This document shows, one piece after another, positions 1 to 8,217 of a DNA stretch of 64,000 nucleotides; within the stretch, counting starts at the first letter, position 1; each line of letters opens with the position of its first letter. The notes under the pieces were generated by a model that was not told the origin of the DNA, made no database searches, and saw only the letters and a program-made list of their open reading frames with translations. The position numbers and the translations under genes were made by a program. Origin of the DNA: Kribbella antiqua (GTDB lineage Bacteria > Actinomycetota > Actinomycetes > Propionibacteriales > Kribbellaceae); NCBI RefSeq assembly GCF_004345665.1, contig NZ_SLWR01000005.1, forward strand, positions 310,001 to 374,000, given 5' to 3'.

Positions 1-564
1 CCAGGCGAGCACCCGGGCCCGGTCCGCGCCCCAGGTCCCGTTCATCGCGTCATGGATCCGCGCGTACTCCATCGCGCCGAGCGAGATGGTCACGTCCGGC
101 ACCGGCCGGCCGGGCGGGTGCGCCTTGAGATAGCGCTCCCACGTCATCCCGTAGTTCCCGGCCGGGCCGTCGTCCTTGCCACGATCGGCCAGGCCGTTGC
201 GGCCGCGGCGGTACTCAGCGACCTGGTGGGCCGCGCCGCGAGACAGGTCCTTGTCACCGACCGCGATCGCGTGCACGTGGTAGGGCCAGTTGCCCTGGGC
301 CGGGGTCCGCAGCCAGGCGGCGAACCCGACCTGACGCATCGGGGTGACTACCGCGCGTCGCTGTGTGGGACTCTTCGTAGCGATGTCGATGTCGACCGCC
401 CCGCCGCCGTCGTGGGTACCGGCCGAGGCGGTCACGCCGCCCTTGTTGTACGACCCCTGCAGGATCGCGAACTTCGACTGACAGATCTTCTCCGCGGCCT
501 CGACCATCGCCACCGTCCGCCGGTTGAACGTCTTCCCCCGCCAGACAATCCTTGCCTCAGGCAT
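1..564 (-). CDS. M15-family (D-Ala-D-Ala carboxypeptidase-like) peptidase, 3' end outside window
   Basis: Reading from the ATG at 562-564, 188 codons are open to the window edge, so the C-terminus is missing. Near residues 45-60 the protein has SAGTHDGGGAVDID, the SxHxxGxAxD zinc-binding pattern of M15 peptidases, and near residue 96 NWPYHVHAI, the usual second zinc histidine region. M15 enzymes cleave D-Ala-containing peptidoglycan peptides and occur as cell-wall enzymes and phage endolysins. No signal peptide is seen. The region after residue 150 (Met-Glu-Tyr-Ala, Trp-Gly-Ala-Asp) may begin a separate small domain. Its start codon overlaps the end of a 35-codon ORF, so the two are probably co-translated. 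Confidence 0.75.
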   Translation of the reverse strand, partial: MPEARIVWRGKTFNRRTVAMVEAAEKICQSKFAILQGSYNKGGVTASAGTHDGGGAVDIDIATKSPTQRRAVVTPMRQVGFAAWLRTPAQGNWPYHVHAIAVGDKDLSRGAAHQVAEYRRGRNGLADRGKDDGPAGNYGMTWERYLKAHPPGRPVPDVTISLGAMEYARIHDAMNGTWGADRARVLAW

Positions 565-664
565 CTAATTCCCCGGCGGCCGCGATGATCAGCTCCGCGT
601 CCTCGGCAGCGCCGAGCGCCTCCAGCCGATCCAGCTCGTCGTCGGTCAACTCGTCGTCGAACAT
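557..664 (-). CDS. Small acidic protein (35 aa) coupled to the M15 peptidase
   Basis: A 35-residue ORF starts at an ATG preceded by a GGGGGAG ribosome-binding site nine bases upstream. It begins MFDDELTDDELDRLEALGAAED and is acidic and helical (written here as motif only). Its TGA overlaps the ATG of the M15 gene by out-of-frame coupling. Placement, a good ribosome-binding site and acidic codon use support expression. The function is unknown; a chance ORF cannot be excluded. Confidence 0.4.
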   Translation of the reverse strand: MFDDELTDDELDRLEALGAAEDAELIIAAAGELDA

Positions 665-957
665 GCTGTGCTTCTCCCCCACCCTGTTGACGTCCGCGGC
701 CTCCCCCGGCACACGGAACCGCCGTCCAGGCTAGGCGAGCCCGGGGTCCCTGGTCGACGTCCTTCCGGGCAGCGAAGGTTTGAGGAATGTGAAGTTTTCG
801 TCCTACGGAGTGGGATTTCGGCATGCCGGTGCGTGTGAGCCGCCGCGGAGTGGGGTACCAGTAGGACGTCCCGCGGTTCGGTCAGTGCCATTCGGGCATG
901 GGTGGTGTTCACCGAGCCGCGAGTTCTCCCACTGAGGGGCGGGAGAACGACCGGCCC
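665..957. other. Intergenic region without a recognised gene
   Basis: No ORF with convincing codon use or a familiar product is seen on either strand. A short inverted repeat (CGTCCTA near 799, TAGGACG near 865) flanks a G-rich stretch. The region should contain the promoter of the leftward small-protein/M15 unit. Confidence 0.4.
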
Positions 958-986
958 CGGCGGGCGTACCCAGGGTGCGCCCGCCG
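958..986 (-). terminator. Hairpin terminator of the methyltransferase gene
   Basis: A perfect nine-base stem (CGGCGGGCG with CGCCCGCCG) encloses an inner ACCC/GGGT stem and lies ten bases beyond the methyltransferase stop codon. There is no clear U-tract, as is common in actinomycetes. Confidence 0.6.
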
Positions 987-995
987 AGCTCGGTC

Positions 996-1778
996 CTAAA
1001 GCGCTGACGCCACGAACAGGTAGCGATTCAAGCTGAAGAAGTAACCCGCTCCGAGCGCCCGCAGATCGTCGGCCCAGGCATGGGCTTCTTCCTCGCTGAC
1101 TCCGCCGTGTCCCGGGACGAACCCGGCGATGATGTCGATCAACCCCGAGCTGTACGTGCGTCCGTCATACGACGAGTTGAGGATCGGCACTGTCTGTAAG
1201 TGCGTGAGCGTGAATCCGGACTTCGCCAGTACGTCGCCCAGCGTCCGCGGCAGGTGTGGATCCACCAGATGGTCCTCGAACGCGGTCAGCACGCGCTCCA
1301 TCCGGGCGTCGTCGCTGGACCGCCACACGATCGAGTCCCAGTCGGTGTCCAGCAGTACGACGCGACCCGCCGGCCGGAGCACCCGTCGTACCTCGTCCAG
1401 CGCGCCGGAGACGTCCTCGATGTACTCGAAGACCTGAGTGGAGACGACCACGTCGAAACTCTCCGCCGGGTACGGAATCCGTGCGACCGACGCCTGCTCG
1501 AGCTCGATCCTCGGCCCGTCGGGCACTTCCACGCGGGTACTCGCGATCGCCAGCATGCTGTCGCTGACGTCGATTCCGCAGATCCGCCCGGTCGGCCCGA
1601 CCTCGGCCGCCATCTCCGCCGCCAGCAGCCCGGGCCCGACCCCCACATCGAGCACCCGATCCCCTGCCCGCAACGCCAGCGCCGCCCGAACCACCCGCCG
1701 CTGTTCCACCACATCCGGAGTCCCGTAGACCGCCTCGACCTGCCGGGACACCTCCGGATCGAACGACAACCCATTCAT
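996..1778 (-). CDS. Class I SAM-dependent methyltransferase (UbiE-like)
   Basis: This 260-residue protein has a class I methyltransferase core. Motif I is VLDVGVGPGLLA (about residues 42-53), the acidic loop is GIDVSDSML (about 72-80), and the post-motif region is SFDVVVSTQVFEYI with RRVLRPAGRVVLLDTDW. It should transfer a methyl group from S-adenosylmethionine to a small molecule; the substrate cannot be read from sequence. The C-terminal third is family-specific. It is monocistronic, divergent from the large subtilase gene, with a hairpin directly after the stop. Confidence 0.85.
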   Translation of the reverse strand: MNGLSFDPEVSRQVEAVYGTPDVVEQRRVVRAALALRAGDRVLDVGVGPGLLAAEMAAEVGPTGRICGIDVSDSMLAIASTRVEVPDGPRIELEQASVARIPYPAESFDVVVSTQVFEYIEDVSGALDEVRRVLRPAGRVVLLDTDWDSIVWRSSDDARMERVLTAFEDHLVDPHLPRTLGDVLAKSGFTLTHLQTVPILNSSYDGRTYSSGLIDIIAGFVPGHGGVSEEEAHAWADDLRALGAGYFFSLNRYLFVASAL

Positions 1779-1981
1779 CCCGAAACCGCCATCCCCACAT
1801 CATGGACCGCTCGAAGGGCCGTGGGGAGTCCTCATCGAGGCGCGTCGCGGGAGTCGAACCGGTTCACCTGGGCGACGGGGTGGTTGCCGACGGCACGTTT
1901 CTGGTGACGAGGTCTTGCGCTCGTGGGCGCGGCGGAGTCCACTGCTTCGTAGCCGTTCGGCCCGGGGAGGGGACCCATACG

Positions 1982-4900
1982 ATGAGTTCGTCGACGCCTG
2001 TCCAACGTTCCATGGCGAGGTTGGCCGCCGCGACCACCGCAGTACTTGCGCTGATCGCCGGTGCCACCGCACTGCCATCAACCGCCCAATCGCGCGGCCC
2101 CGACCGCGCCGGTGCGGCCGCGACCCAGCCGCCGCATCCGAAGTCCGACAAGGCTCTCGGCGACGCCGACCGCGCGCGGATCGCCGCGGCCCAGGCCGCC
2201 GGCAAGAAGACGGTGACGCTCCTGGTCGCCGCGGAACGCGACCGGCTGCCAGCCGCCGCCGACCAGCTGCGCGCCCTCGGTGGCGTCGTACTCAAGACCG
2301 ACGGGGCCGTCGACTACCTCAAGGTGGAGATCCCGGTCGGGAAGGTCGAGCAAGCGGCCAGGCTCAGCGCGGTGGAGGCGGTGGACGTCGACGGACTGAT
2401 CCAGCGCGACGACCCGCAGCCGGAAGGCGCACAGCTGCCCGCCCCACAGACACCGCCGGGTCCGAGCACCCCGCGGGTCAACCCGTACTTGCCCACCGGC
2501 GACACCCAGGCTGCGCAGTTCGCCCTGGCCAACCCGCAGTGGGACGGCCGCGGGACCACGATCGCGATCCTGGACTCCGGTATCGACCTCGACACACCCG
2601 CGCTGCAGACCACGACGACCGGCCAGAACAAGATCATCGACTGGTACAACGCGAACTCGCCGACCTCAGGTGACGCCACCTGGATCAGCACCACCGGCCG
2701 GTTCAACGGCACCTTCACCGCCGCAAGCCGCACCTGGATCGCACCGGCGACCGGCGGGCCGTACGCCTTCGGCCAGCTCCGCGAAGCCGCCGGCGAGCTC
2801 GCCCAGGGTGAGCTCGGCGGCGACGTCGACCGGGACGGCACTGCCGCCGAGTCGATCGGCGTTCTGCAGGACCGGACCACCAAGCAGGTGTACGTCGACA
2901 TCGACCAGGACGGTGACTTCACCGACCAGACCCCGATGATCGACTTCAAGGTCAACCGGGACTTCCAGTTCCTCGGCACCGACAACCCGGCCACCGCCGT
3001 GGTCGAGCGCGTTCCGTTCGTCGTGGTGACCGACCGGTCGGTGTACGACCCCAACTCGGACGCCGGCTCGGTGGTCAACCTCGGCATCGCCGGAGCGCAG
3101 CACGGTACGCACGTTGCCGGCATCACCGCCGCCAACGGTCTGTTCGGCGGCGCGATGAGCGGCGCGGCTCCCGGCGCGCAACTGATGGCGGTCAAGGTCT
3201 GCCTGACCACCACCTCGTGCACCAGCAGCGGCCTGATCGACGGCGTCCTCTACGCCGCCCACAACGGCGCCGACGTGGTGAACATCTCGATCGGCGGCCT
3301 GCCCGCCCTGAACGACGGCAACAACGCGCGGGCGCTGCTCTACAACCGCACGATCGACGAGTTCAACATGCAGATCTTCATCTCGGCCGGCAACAGCGGT
3401 GCCGGGGCGAACTCGGTCGGCGACCCGTCGGTCGCCACCAACTCCATCAGCGTCGGTGCGTACATCACCAGGGCGACCTGGCTGTCGAACTATGGCTCCG
3501 ATCCGTTGTACGACAACTGGCTGCACCCGTTCTCCTCCCGCGGACCGCGTGAGGACGGCGGCATGAAGCCGGACATCGTGGCGCCCGGCGCGGCGATCTC
3601 CACCACGCCGCGGTGGCAGCCTGGCGGCCCAGTGGCCGGTACGTACACACTGCCGCCCGGCTATTCGATGCTGAACGGCACCTCGATGGCGGCTCCGCAG
3701 GCTACCGGCGCGGGCGCGCTCCTGGTCAGCGCTTACAAGGCGACCTTCGGCAGCAGGCCGACGGCTGCCGCGTTGCGCAGTGCGATTCGGTCCAGTGCGT
3801 CGTACCAGCCGCAACTGGGGGCGTACGAGCAGGGCACGGGCCTGTTCGCGGTGACCGCGGCCTGGAATCAGCTTCGCGCTGGGCAGCGGCCGAACGCGAT
3901 CTCCGCGACCGTCCCTGTGAGCACGGTTCTCGGCGACCAGTTGGCCACGCCGAACGTCGGTGTCGGCATCCACGATCGCGAGGGCGTCTCGCTCGGGGTG
4001 AAGTACAACCGCACGTACACCCTGACGCGGACCAGCGGGCCGGCCAAGGTGGTGGCTCACAATGTTCGCTGGATCGGCAACGATGGCGCCTTCAGTTCGC
4101 GAACGAAGGTCAGTCTGCCGCTGAACGAGCCGGTGGACTTCGCCGTACAGGTCAACCCGTTCAGTCCCGGTGCGCACTCCGCGGTGCTGCAGCTCGACGA
4201 CCCGACCACGCCGGGCGTCGACCTGATCACTATGAACGCGGTGTTCGTGCCGCAGGATTTCACGGCCGCCAACGGATACACGTTCCAGGCCAGCGGTACG
4301 GTCGGCCGGGACGCCACCCGCAGCTACTTCGTGCGGGTGCCGGTCGGAGCCAGCGCGCTGAAGGTCGACCTGACTGGCGGCGGCGCAGCGGCCGGCGCCG
4401 GGCAGATCCGCTTCCTGCGCTACACGCCGCAAGGTCTGCCGCTGGACAGCAACTCGAGCCTGAGCTGCTACGACCCGGATGCGGGCGGGGGCTGTGCCGG
4501 TGGCACACCACACAGCCGCACTGTCGTCGATCCGCTGCCGGGTGTCTGGGAGCTCGTGGTCGAGGCACGCCGTACGTCCGACGTCAAGGAGGCGCCGTTC
4601 GGCCTGAGCGCGACCGTGCTGGGTACGGCGATCTCGCCCAACCCGGACGTCGTGGCGTCGGCAACGCTCGGGACGCCGCAGGTCCGTAACTACACGGTCG
4701 CCAACCAGCTCGCCGGGTTCACCGGGCGGCTCGTCGGTGGCGGAGCGTTGGCCAGTACTCAGACCCAGCGCCCGACGATCGGGAATCTGGCGACGCAGAC
4801 GTTCGATGTGACCTTGCCTGCGGGCGTCACGTCGTACACGGTCCGCACGGGGAACGCGTCCGACTTGCGGGCGGACATCGACCTGCTCGTCTACCGCTGC

Positions 4901-5260
4901 TCGACTCCGACGACCTGCGTGCTGGTAGGCGCCAGTGGTGGGGCGACGGCGGTCGAGCAGGTGACGCTCGCCAACCCGCCGGCGTCGCTCTACCGGATCG
5001 AGGTCGACGGATTCTCGGTGCCGAGCGGCAGTACGGCGTACGACCTCGTCGACTCCTACGTGTCGCCGGCGCTCGGCTCACTGGTCAGCAACGACAGCAA
5101 CGCCGTCCACCCGTCCGGCTCGACGTGGTCCCCGACCGCGACCTTGACCGTCCTCGCCCAGCCCGGCGCCGGCCGCAACATCACCGGCGTCCTCACAGTC
5201 CAAACCGACGCCGGAGTCACCGTAGGCTCCGGCTCCCTGAGAGTCGAGTCAGTCAGCTGA
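1982..5260 (+). CDS. Large secreted subtilisin-like serine protease (S8)
   Basis: The ATG at 1982 follows a GGGGAGGG ribosome-binding site and gives a Sec signal peptide (basic N-terminus, hydrophobic residues about 14-33). The frame is open to 1802, but that extension has no signal and weaker codon logic. The 1092-residue protein has the full catalytic triad: Asp198 (AILDSGID), His374 (HGTHVAG) and Ser568 (NGTSMAAP). The roughly 175-residue insert between Asp and His, with calcium-site-like DxDxDG loops, resembles tripeptidyl-peptidase-II-like subtilases. The C-terminal half is beta-rich and includes PPC-like segments. It probably degrades protein outside the cell. Confidence 0.9.
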   Translation: MSSSTPVQRSMARLAAATTAVLALIAGATALPSTAQSRGPDRAGAAATQPPHPKSDKALGDADRARIAAAQAAGKKTVTLLVAAERDRLPAAADQLRALGGVVLKTDGAVDYLKVEIPVGKVEQAARLSAVEAVDVDGLIQRDDPQPEGAQLPAPQTPPGPSTPRVNPYLPTGDTQAAQFALANPQWDGRGTTIAILDSGIDLDTPALQTTTTGQNKIIDWYNANSPTSGDATWISTTGRFNGTFTAASRTWIAPATGGPYAFGQLREAAGELAQGELGGDVDRDGTAAESIGVLQDRTTKQVYVDIDQDGDFTDQTPMIDFKVNRDFQFLGTDNPATAVVERVPFVVVTDRSVYDPNSDAGSVVNLGIAGAQHGTHVAGITAANGLFGGAMSGAAPGAQLMAVKVCLTTTSCTSSGLIDGVLYAAHNGADVVNISIGGLPALNDGNNARALLYNRTIDEFNMQIFISAGNSGAGANSVGDPSVATNSISVGAYITRATWLSNYGSDPLYDNWLHPFSSRGPREDGGMKPDIVAPGAAISTTPRWQPGGPVAGTYTLPPGYSMLNGTSMAAPQATGAGALLVSAYKATFGSRPTAAALRSAIRSSASYQPQLGAYEQGTGLFAVTAAWNQLRAGQRPNAISATVPVSTVLGDQLATPNVGVGIHDREGVSLGVKYNRTYTLTRTSGPAKVVAHNVRWIGNDGAFSSRTKVSLPLNEPVDFAVQVNPFSPGAHSAVLQLDDPTTPGVDLITMNAVFVPQDFTAANGYTFQASGTVGRDATRSYFVRVPVGASALKVDLTGGGAAAGAGQIRFLRYTPQGLPLDSNSSLSCYDPDAGGGCAGGTPHSRTVVDPLPGVWELVVEARRTSDVKEAPFGLSATVLGTAISPNPDVVASATLGTPQVRNYTVANQLAGFTGRLVGGGALASTQTQRPTIGNLATQTFDVTLPAGVTSYTVRTGNASDLRADIDLLVYRCSTPTTCVLVGASGGATAVEQVTLANPPASLYRIEVDGFSVPSGSTAYDLVDSYVSPALGSLVSNDSNAVHPSGSTWSPTATLTVLAQPGAGRNITGVLTVQTDAGVTVGSGSLRVESVS

Positions 5261-5265
5261 CTGGT

Positions 5266-5367
5266 GGTACCGAACGACAGGAGGTGTGACCTCCGGACCC
5301 GGTTCGCCGAAAAGGTTCAGGCGGAGCCGGTCGAGGCGGCGCGGAATACCTCCTGTCGTTCGGTACC
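5266..5367. repeat. Long inverted repeat, GACAGGAGGT type, copy 1
   Basis: Two perfect 20-base arms (5266-5285 and 5348-5367) are separated by 62 GC-rich bases that can fold further. The left arm contains the Shine-Dalgarno core AGGAGGT and the right arm its complement. The element begins six bases after the subtilase stop codon and ends 52 bases before the downstream kinase start. It may act as a terminator or attenuator. A related copy lies at 51.1 kb, also between a gene end and an APH-like kinase. Confidence 0.8.
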
Positions 5368-5419
5368 CTCGGGCTCAAATTCAGGCGCGTGGACCGATCG
5401 GCCCGGCTAGGTTGGGCGG

Positions 5420-6268
5420 ATGATCGAGGTGCCTCAGGGGTTTTTGGCTATGCCGCGCTGGTGGCGTGAGGGGGCCGAGTGGTTGGCGGGGTTGCCTGGG
5501 GCGGTGCAGCGGCAGTGTGAGGAGTGGGGGCTCACGGTTGCCGGCGAGGTGGCCTACGGGTCGAACGCGATTGTGGTGCCGGTTGGTGAGGCGCTCGTAC
5601 TGCGGATGACGCCGCCTGGGCCGGAGGTCGGGGAGCAGGTGCGGGCGCTGCGGTGGTGGGACGGGCGCGGGATGGTGATGCTGTACGACGCCGACCTCGA
5701 CGCCGGCGCGATGTTGCTGGAGCGGCTGTCGACGCCGTTGACGACCAGGCCCGTCGCCGAGGCGGTCGCCGTACTGGGGCAACTGATGCGACGGCTGGCG
5801 GTGCCGGCTCCGGACGACGTGCCGTCGACCGCGGACATCGTGGCTGATCGGTCGGTCGCGTTCGAGCGGGAGTGGGAAGACCTGGGCCGGCCGTTCGACC
5901 GCGGCATCCTCCAGGCAGCGTTGGAGGTCGCGCCGGCGTTGAGCGAGACCACATCGGAGCTCGCGGTGAACGCCGATCTGCATTCGGATCAAGTACTCGC
6001 GGGCACACGCGAGGACTGGCTCACGGTCGACCCGGTGCTGTATCGCGGCGACATCGAGTTCGACCTCGCGCGGGTCTTGTGGACTCGGATCGACGACATG
6101 ACCGAGATCGTGCCGCACTTCGACACCGCGGTCACCGAGGCCGCTCTCGACCGCGACCGCGCCCGCGACTGGGTCGTCTTCCGGACCGTCGACTACTGGC
6201 TCTGGGGTCTGAGGCACGGCCTCACCGAGGATCCGGTCCGCTGCGCGCGCCTCGTCGCAGCATTCTGA
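5420..6268 (+). CDS. Aminoglycoside/hydroxyurea phosphotransferase-like kinase
   Basis: This 282-residue protein has the small-molecule kinase fold of the APH(6)/StrB and hydroxyurea phosphotransferase family. The catalytic loop is NADLHSDQVL (about 190-199) and the metal-binding region is LTVDPVLYRGDIEFDLAR (about 206-223). Such enzymes move the ATP gamma-phosphate to a hydroxyl of an antibiotic or metabolite. Environmental actinomycetes carry many with no known resistance role, so resistance should not be assumed. A structured inverted repeat lies in its leader and a hairpin follows the gene. Confidence 0.8.
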   Translation: MIEVPQGFLAMPRWWREGAEWLAGLPGAVQRQCEEWGLTVAGEVAYGSNAIVVPVGEALVLRMTPPGPEVGEQVRALRWWDGRGMVMLYDADLDAGAMLLERLSTPLTTRPVAEAVAVLGQLMRRLAVPAPDDVPSTADIVADRSVAFEREWEDLGRPFDRGILQAALEVAPALSETTSELAVNADLHSDQVLAGTREDWLTVDPVLYRGDIEFDLARVLWTRIDDMTEIVPHFDTAVTEAALDRDRARDWVVFRTVDYWLWGLRHGLTEDPVRCARLVAAF

Positions 6269-6313
6269 TCCAGGCCGCGCCCAGCACGACCGCGCTCCGG
6301 ACCAGGATCGCCT

Positions 6314-6339
6314 GTTCGGCCGGACTCATCCGGCCGAAC
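6314..6339. terminator. Bidirectional hairpin between convergent genes
   Basis: A perfect 11-base stem (GTTCGGCCGGA with TCCGGCCGAAC) and a four-base loop lie between the convergent kinase and SnoaL-like genes. It could end transcription in both directions. Confidence 0.7.
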
Positions 6340-6391
6340 GACGACTGTCTCCGTCACCTCGACGACAGCTAAGCGACCCTCGGGTGCAGCC

Positions 6392-6754
6392 TCAGTGGGC
6401 CGGGGGGAAGTCGTGGAAGGCGATGACTCGGTCGATCCGGCCGTCTTCCGCGAGTACGACGATGTCGGTGCCGCCGGCAACCGGGTCTGCGCCGGGGGCG
6501 GTCAGGTGCCAGGTCCAGCGAAGGTAGGTGTGGTGCTCGTCGATGTCGCCGATGCGAACGAAGGCGAGGCCCGGGAACATCTGCTGAGCGGTGCCGACCA
6601 GCTTGTTCAGCGCGTCGTGGCCGGTGACCTCGAAGCTCGGGTCGACGAAGGTCGCGTCCGCAGTCCAGATCGCCTCGACCAGCTCTGCCCGGCGGTCAGC
6701 CGAAGCCTCGTTCCACATCGCGAAGTACTGGTCGGCGAGAGCGTGAGCGTTCAT
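6392..6754 (-). CDS. SnoaL-like / NTF2-fold small protein
   Basis: The protein has 120 residues with the typical SnoaL-like layout: an N-terminal helix (ADQYFAMWNEAS), then WTADATFVDPSFEVTGHDALNK, and alternating strands ending VLAEDGRIDRVIAFHDF. Members are polyketide cyclases, isomerases or simple ligand-binding proteins, so no reaction can be assigned. The start has a GAGGAGGA ribosome-binding site. It is divergent from an XRE/MmyB regulator, a common arrangement in which the regulator controls the small enzyme gene. Confidence 0.75.
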   Translation of the reverse strand: MNAHALADQYFAMWNEASADRRAELVEAIWTADATFVDPSFEVTGHDALNKLVGTAQQMFPGLAFVRIGDIDEHHTYLRWTWHLTAPGADPVAGGTDIVVLAEDGRIDRVIAFHDFPPAH

Positions 6755-6866
6755 GGTGTCCTCCTCGGAAAGTTTCGGATGACGAGAACCTTGCCTGCGC
6801 GGACCGACTCGGGTCGATGACGTCGGAGGTAATGGCGGCGGTCACCTGAGCGGCTACGGTCGGAGC

Positions 6867-7655
6867 ATGGTGGCGACGATCGAGGAGACGTTTCAGCGTC
6901 CGGTGGGTGAGCTGCTGCGCGGCTGGCGGGAGCGGCGGCGGCTGAGTCAGCTCGAGCTGGCGAACCGGGTCGAGGTGTCGAGCCGGCACGTGAGTTTCGT
7001 GGAGACCGGGCGCTCGCAGCCGAGCCGGGAGATGATCGTCCGGCTGGCCGAGCATCTCGACGTACCGCTGCGGGACCGCAACCAGCTCCTGCTGGCCGGC
7101 GGTTACGCCCCCGTCTACAGCGAATCGTCGCTGCACTCTCCCGCCATGCTCGCGATCCGTACGACGCTCCGCCGGCTGCTCAAGGCCCACGAGCCGTACC
7201 CCGCGCTCGTCGTCGACCGCTGGTGGAACATCGTCGAGTCCAACGACGGCATCCAGCTCTTCACCGAAGGCGTCTCCGAAAAGTTGCTTAAGGCACCTAT
7301 TAACGCGCTCCGGCTCACCTTGCACCCAGACGGCCTGGCCGGTCGTATCACCAATCTGGCCGAGGTCCGCGCCTCAGCGCTCGCCGCACTCCAGCGACAG
7401 GTCGCCGGTACGGCGGATCCCGACCTTCAGGACCTGTACGACGAACTGCGCGCGTACGGCGCCGGCGATCAACCAACCAGCCCGAGCCCGGCGGAGGTCG
7501 TCGTACCGATGAAACTTCGACGTCAAGGACAGGAGCTGTCGTTGCTGACGACCATCGCCACCTTCGGCACGCCGCTGGACGTCACGGTGTCGGAGCTGAT
7601 GATCGAGTCGTTCTACCCGGCCGACGAAGCGACCGCCGAATTCCTGCGATCATGA
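6867..7655 (+). CDS. XRE-family regulator with MmyB-like ligand-binding domain
   Basis: This 262-residue DNA-binding protein has an N-terminal Cro/C1 helix-turn-helix (about 14-70: LLRGWRERRRLSQLELANR, VSSRHVSFVETGRS) and then the MmyB-like PAS-fold domain (DRWWNIVESN near residue 118). Members control neighbouring oxidoreductase-type genes in response to an unknown small ligand. Here the divergent neighbour is the SnoaL-like gene. Its stop overlaps the start of the DinB gene by four bases (ATGA), so the two are translationally coupled. Confidence 0.85.
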   Translation: MVATIEETFQRPVGELLRGWRERRRLSQLELANRVEVSSRHVSFVETGRSQPSREMIVRLAEHLDVPLRDRNQLLLAGGYAPVYSESSLHSPAMLAIRTTLRRLLKAHEPYPALVVDRWWNIVESNDGIQLFTEGVSEKLLKAPINALRLTLHPDGLAGRITNLAEVRASALAALQRQVAGTADPDLQDLYDELRAYGAGDQPTSPSPAEVVVPMKLRRQGQELSLLTTIATFGTPLDVTVSELMIESFYPADEATAEFLRS

Positions 7656-8158
7656 CCGAGCCGCGCAGGCAGGAAGCCGACACCATCGAGCTGCATCTTG
7701 GCTGGCTCGACCACTACCGCGGTGTGATCGAGACCAAGCTGACCGGGCTGTCCGAGGCTCAGCTGCGGACCAGTGTGCTGCCGTCGGGATGGTCGCCGCT
7801 CGAACTGCTGAAACACCTTGTTTTCATGGAAAGACGCTGGCTGCGCTGGGGATTCGCCGGCGAGCAGGTCGACGAACCGTGGGGTGATTCCGGCGGCGAT
7901 CCCGAGGGTCGCTGGTCGGTCGGCCCCGACGACACGGTGACCGATCTTCTCGCCCGATTGCACGAGGGCGGCGAGATCACCCGCCGCCTGGTGACCGGTG
8001 TTGATCCGGCGACACCAGGGGCGAGCGGTGGGCGGTTCGGCGAGGAGGACCGCCCGACGGTGAACTGGATTCTGTTCACCGTCTTGCAGGAGTACGCGCG
8101 GCACGCCGGACATCTGGACGTCGTACGCGAACTGACCGATGGGGTCACCGGCGAGTAG
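7652..8158 (+). CDS. DinB-fold (DUF664-type) protein
   Basis: This 168-residue four-helix protein has the DinB/mycothiol-transferase pattern. His residues are spaced through the chain: LDHYRGVIETKL near 22, ELLKHLVFMERRW near 53 and YARHAGHLDVVRE near 152. They form the usual three-histidine metal site. Related actinobacterial proteins are mycothiol-dependent transferases or isomerases, but the reaction is unknown here. It is coupled to the upstream MmyB-type regulator. Confidence 0.75.
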   Translation: MTEPRRQEADTIELHLGWLDHYRGVIETKLTGLSEAQLRTSVLPSGWSPLELLKHLVFMERRWLRWGFAGEQVDEPWGDSGGDPEGRWSVGPDDTVTDLLARLHEGGEITRRLVTGVDPATPGASGGRFGEEDRPTVNWILFTVLQEYARHAGHLDVVRELTDGVTGE

Positions 8159-8185
8159 CGACTCGCATTCAGCTACTCGCCGGCG
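8146..8185. terminator. Hairpin terminator overlapping the DinB gene stop
   Basis: The 12-base arms CCGGCGAGTAGC (8148-8159) and GCTACTCGCCGG (8172-8183) are perfectly complementary around a 12-base loop. The left arm contains the stop codon of the DinB gene. The hairpin sits between convergent genes and can serve both. Confidence 0.65.
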
Positions 8186-8217
8186 ACCATTGATGCCCTA
8201 CCGGTTGAGAGGAGGGG

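Noticed and set aside
1802..1981. Longer N-terminus for the subtilase
   Set aside because: The extension precedes a clear ribosome-binding site and signal peptide at 1982 and shows no protein-like features.
5420..6268. Specific antibiotic-resistance call for the APH-like kinase
   Set aside because: Only family motifs are visible; there is no resistance or biosynthesis context, so a substrate cannot be named.
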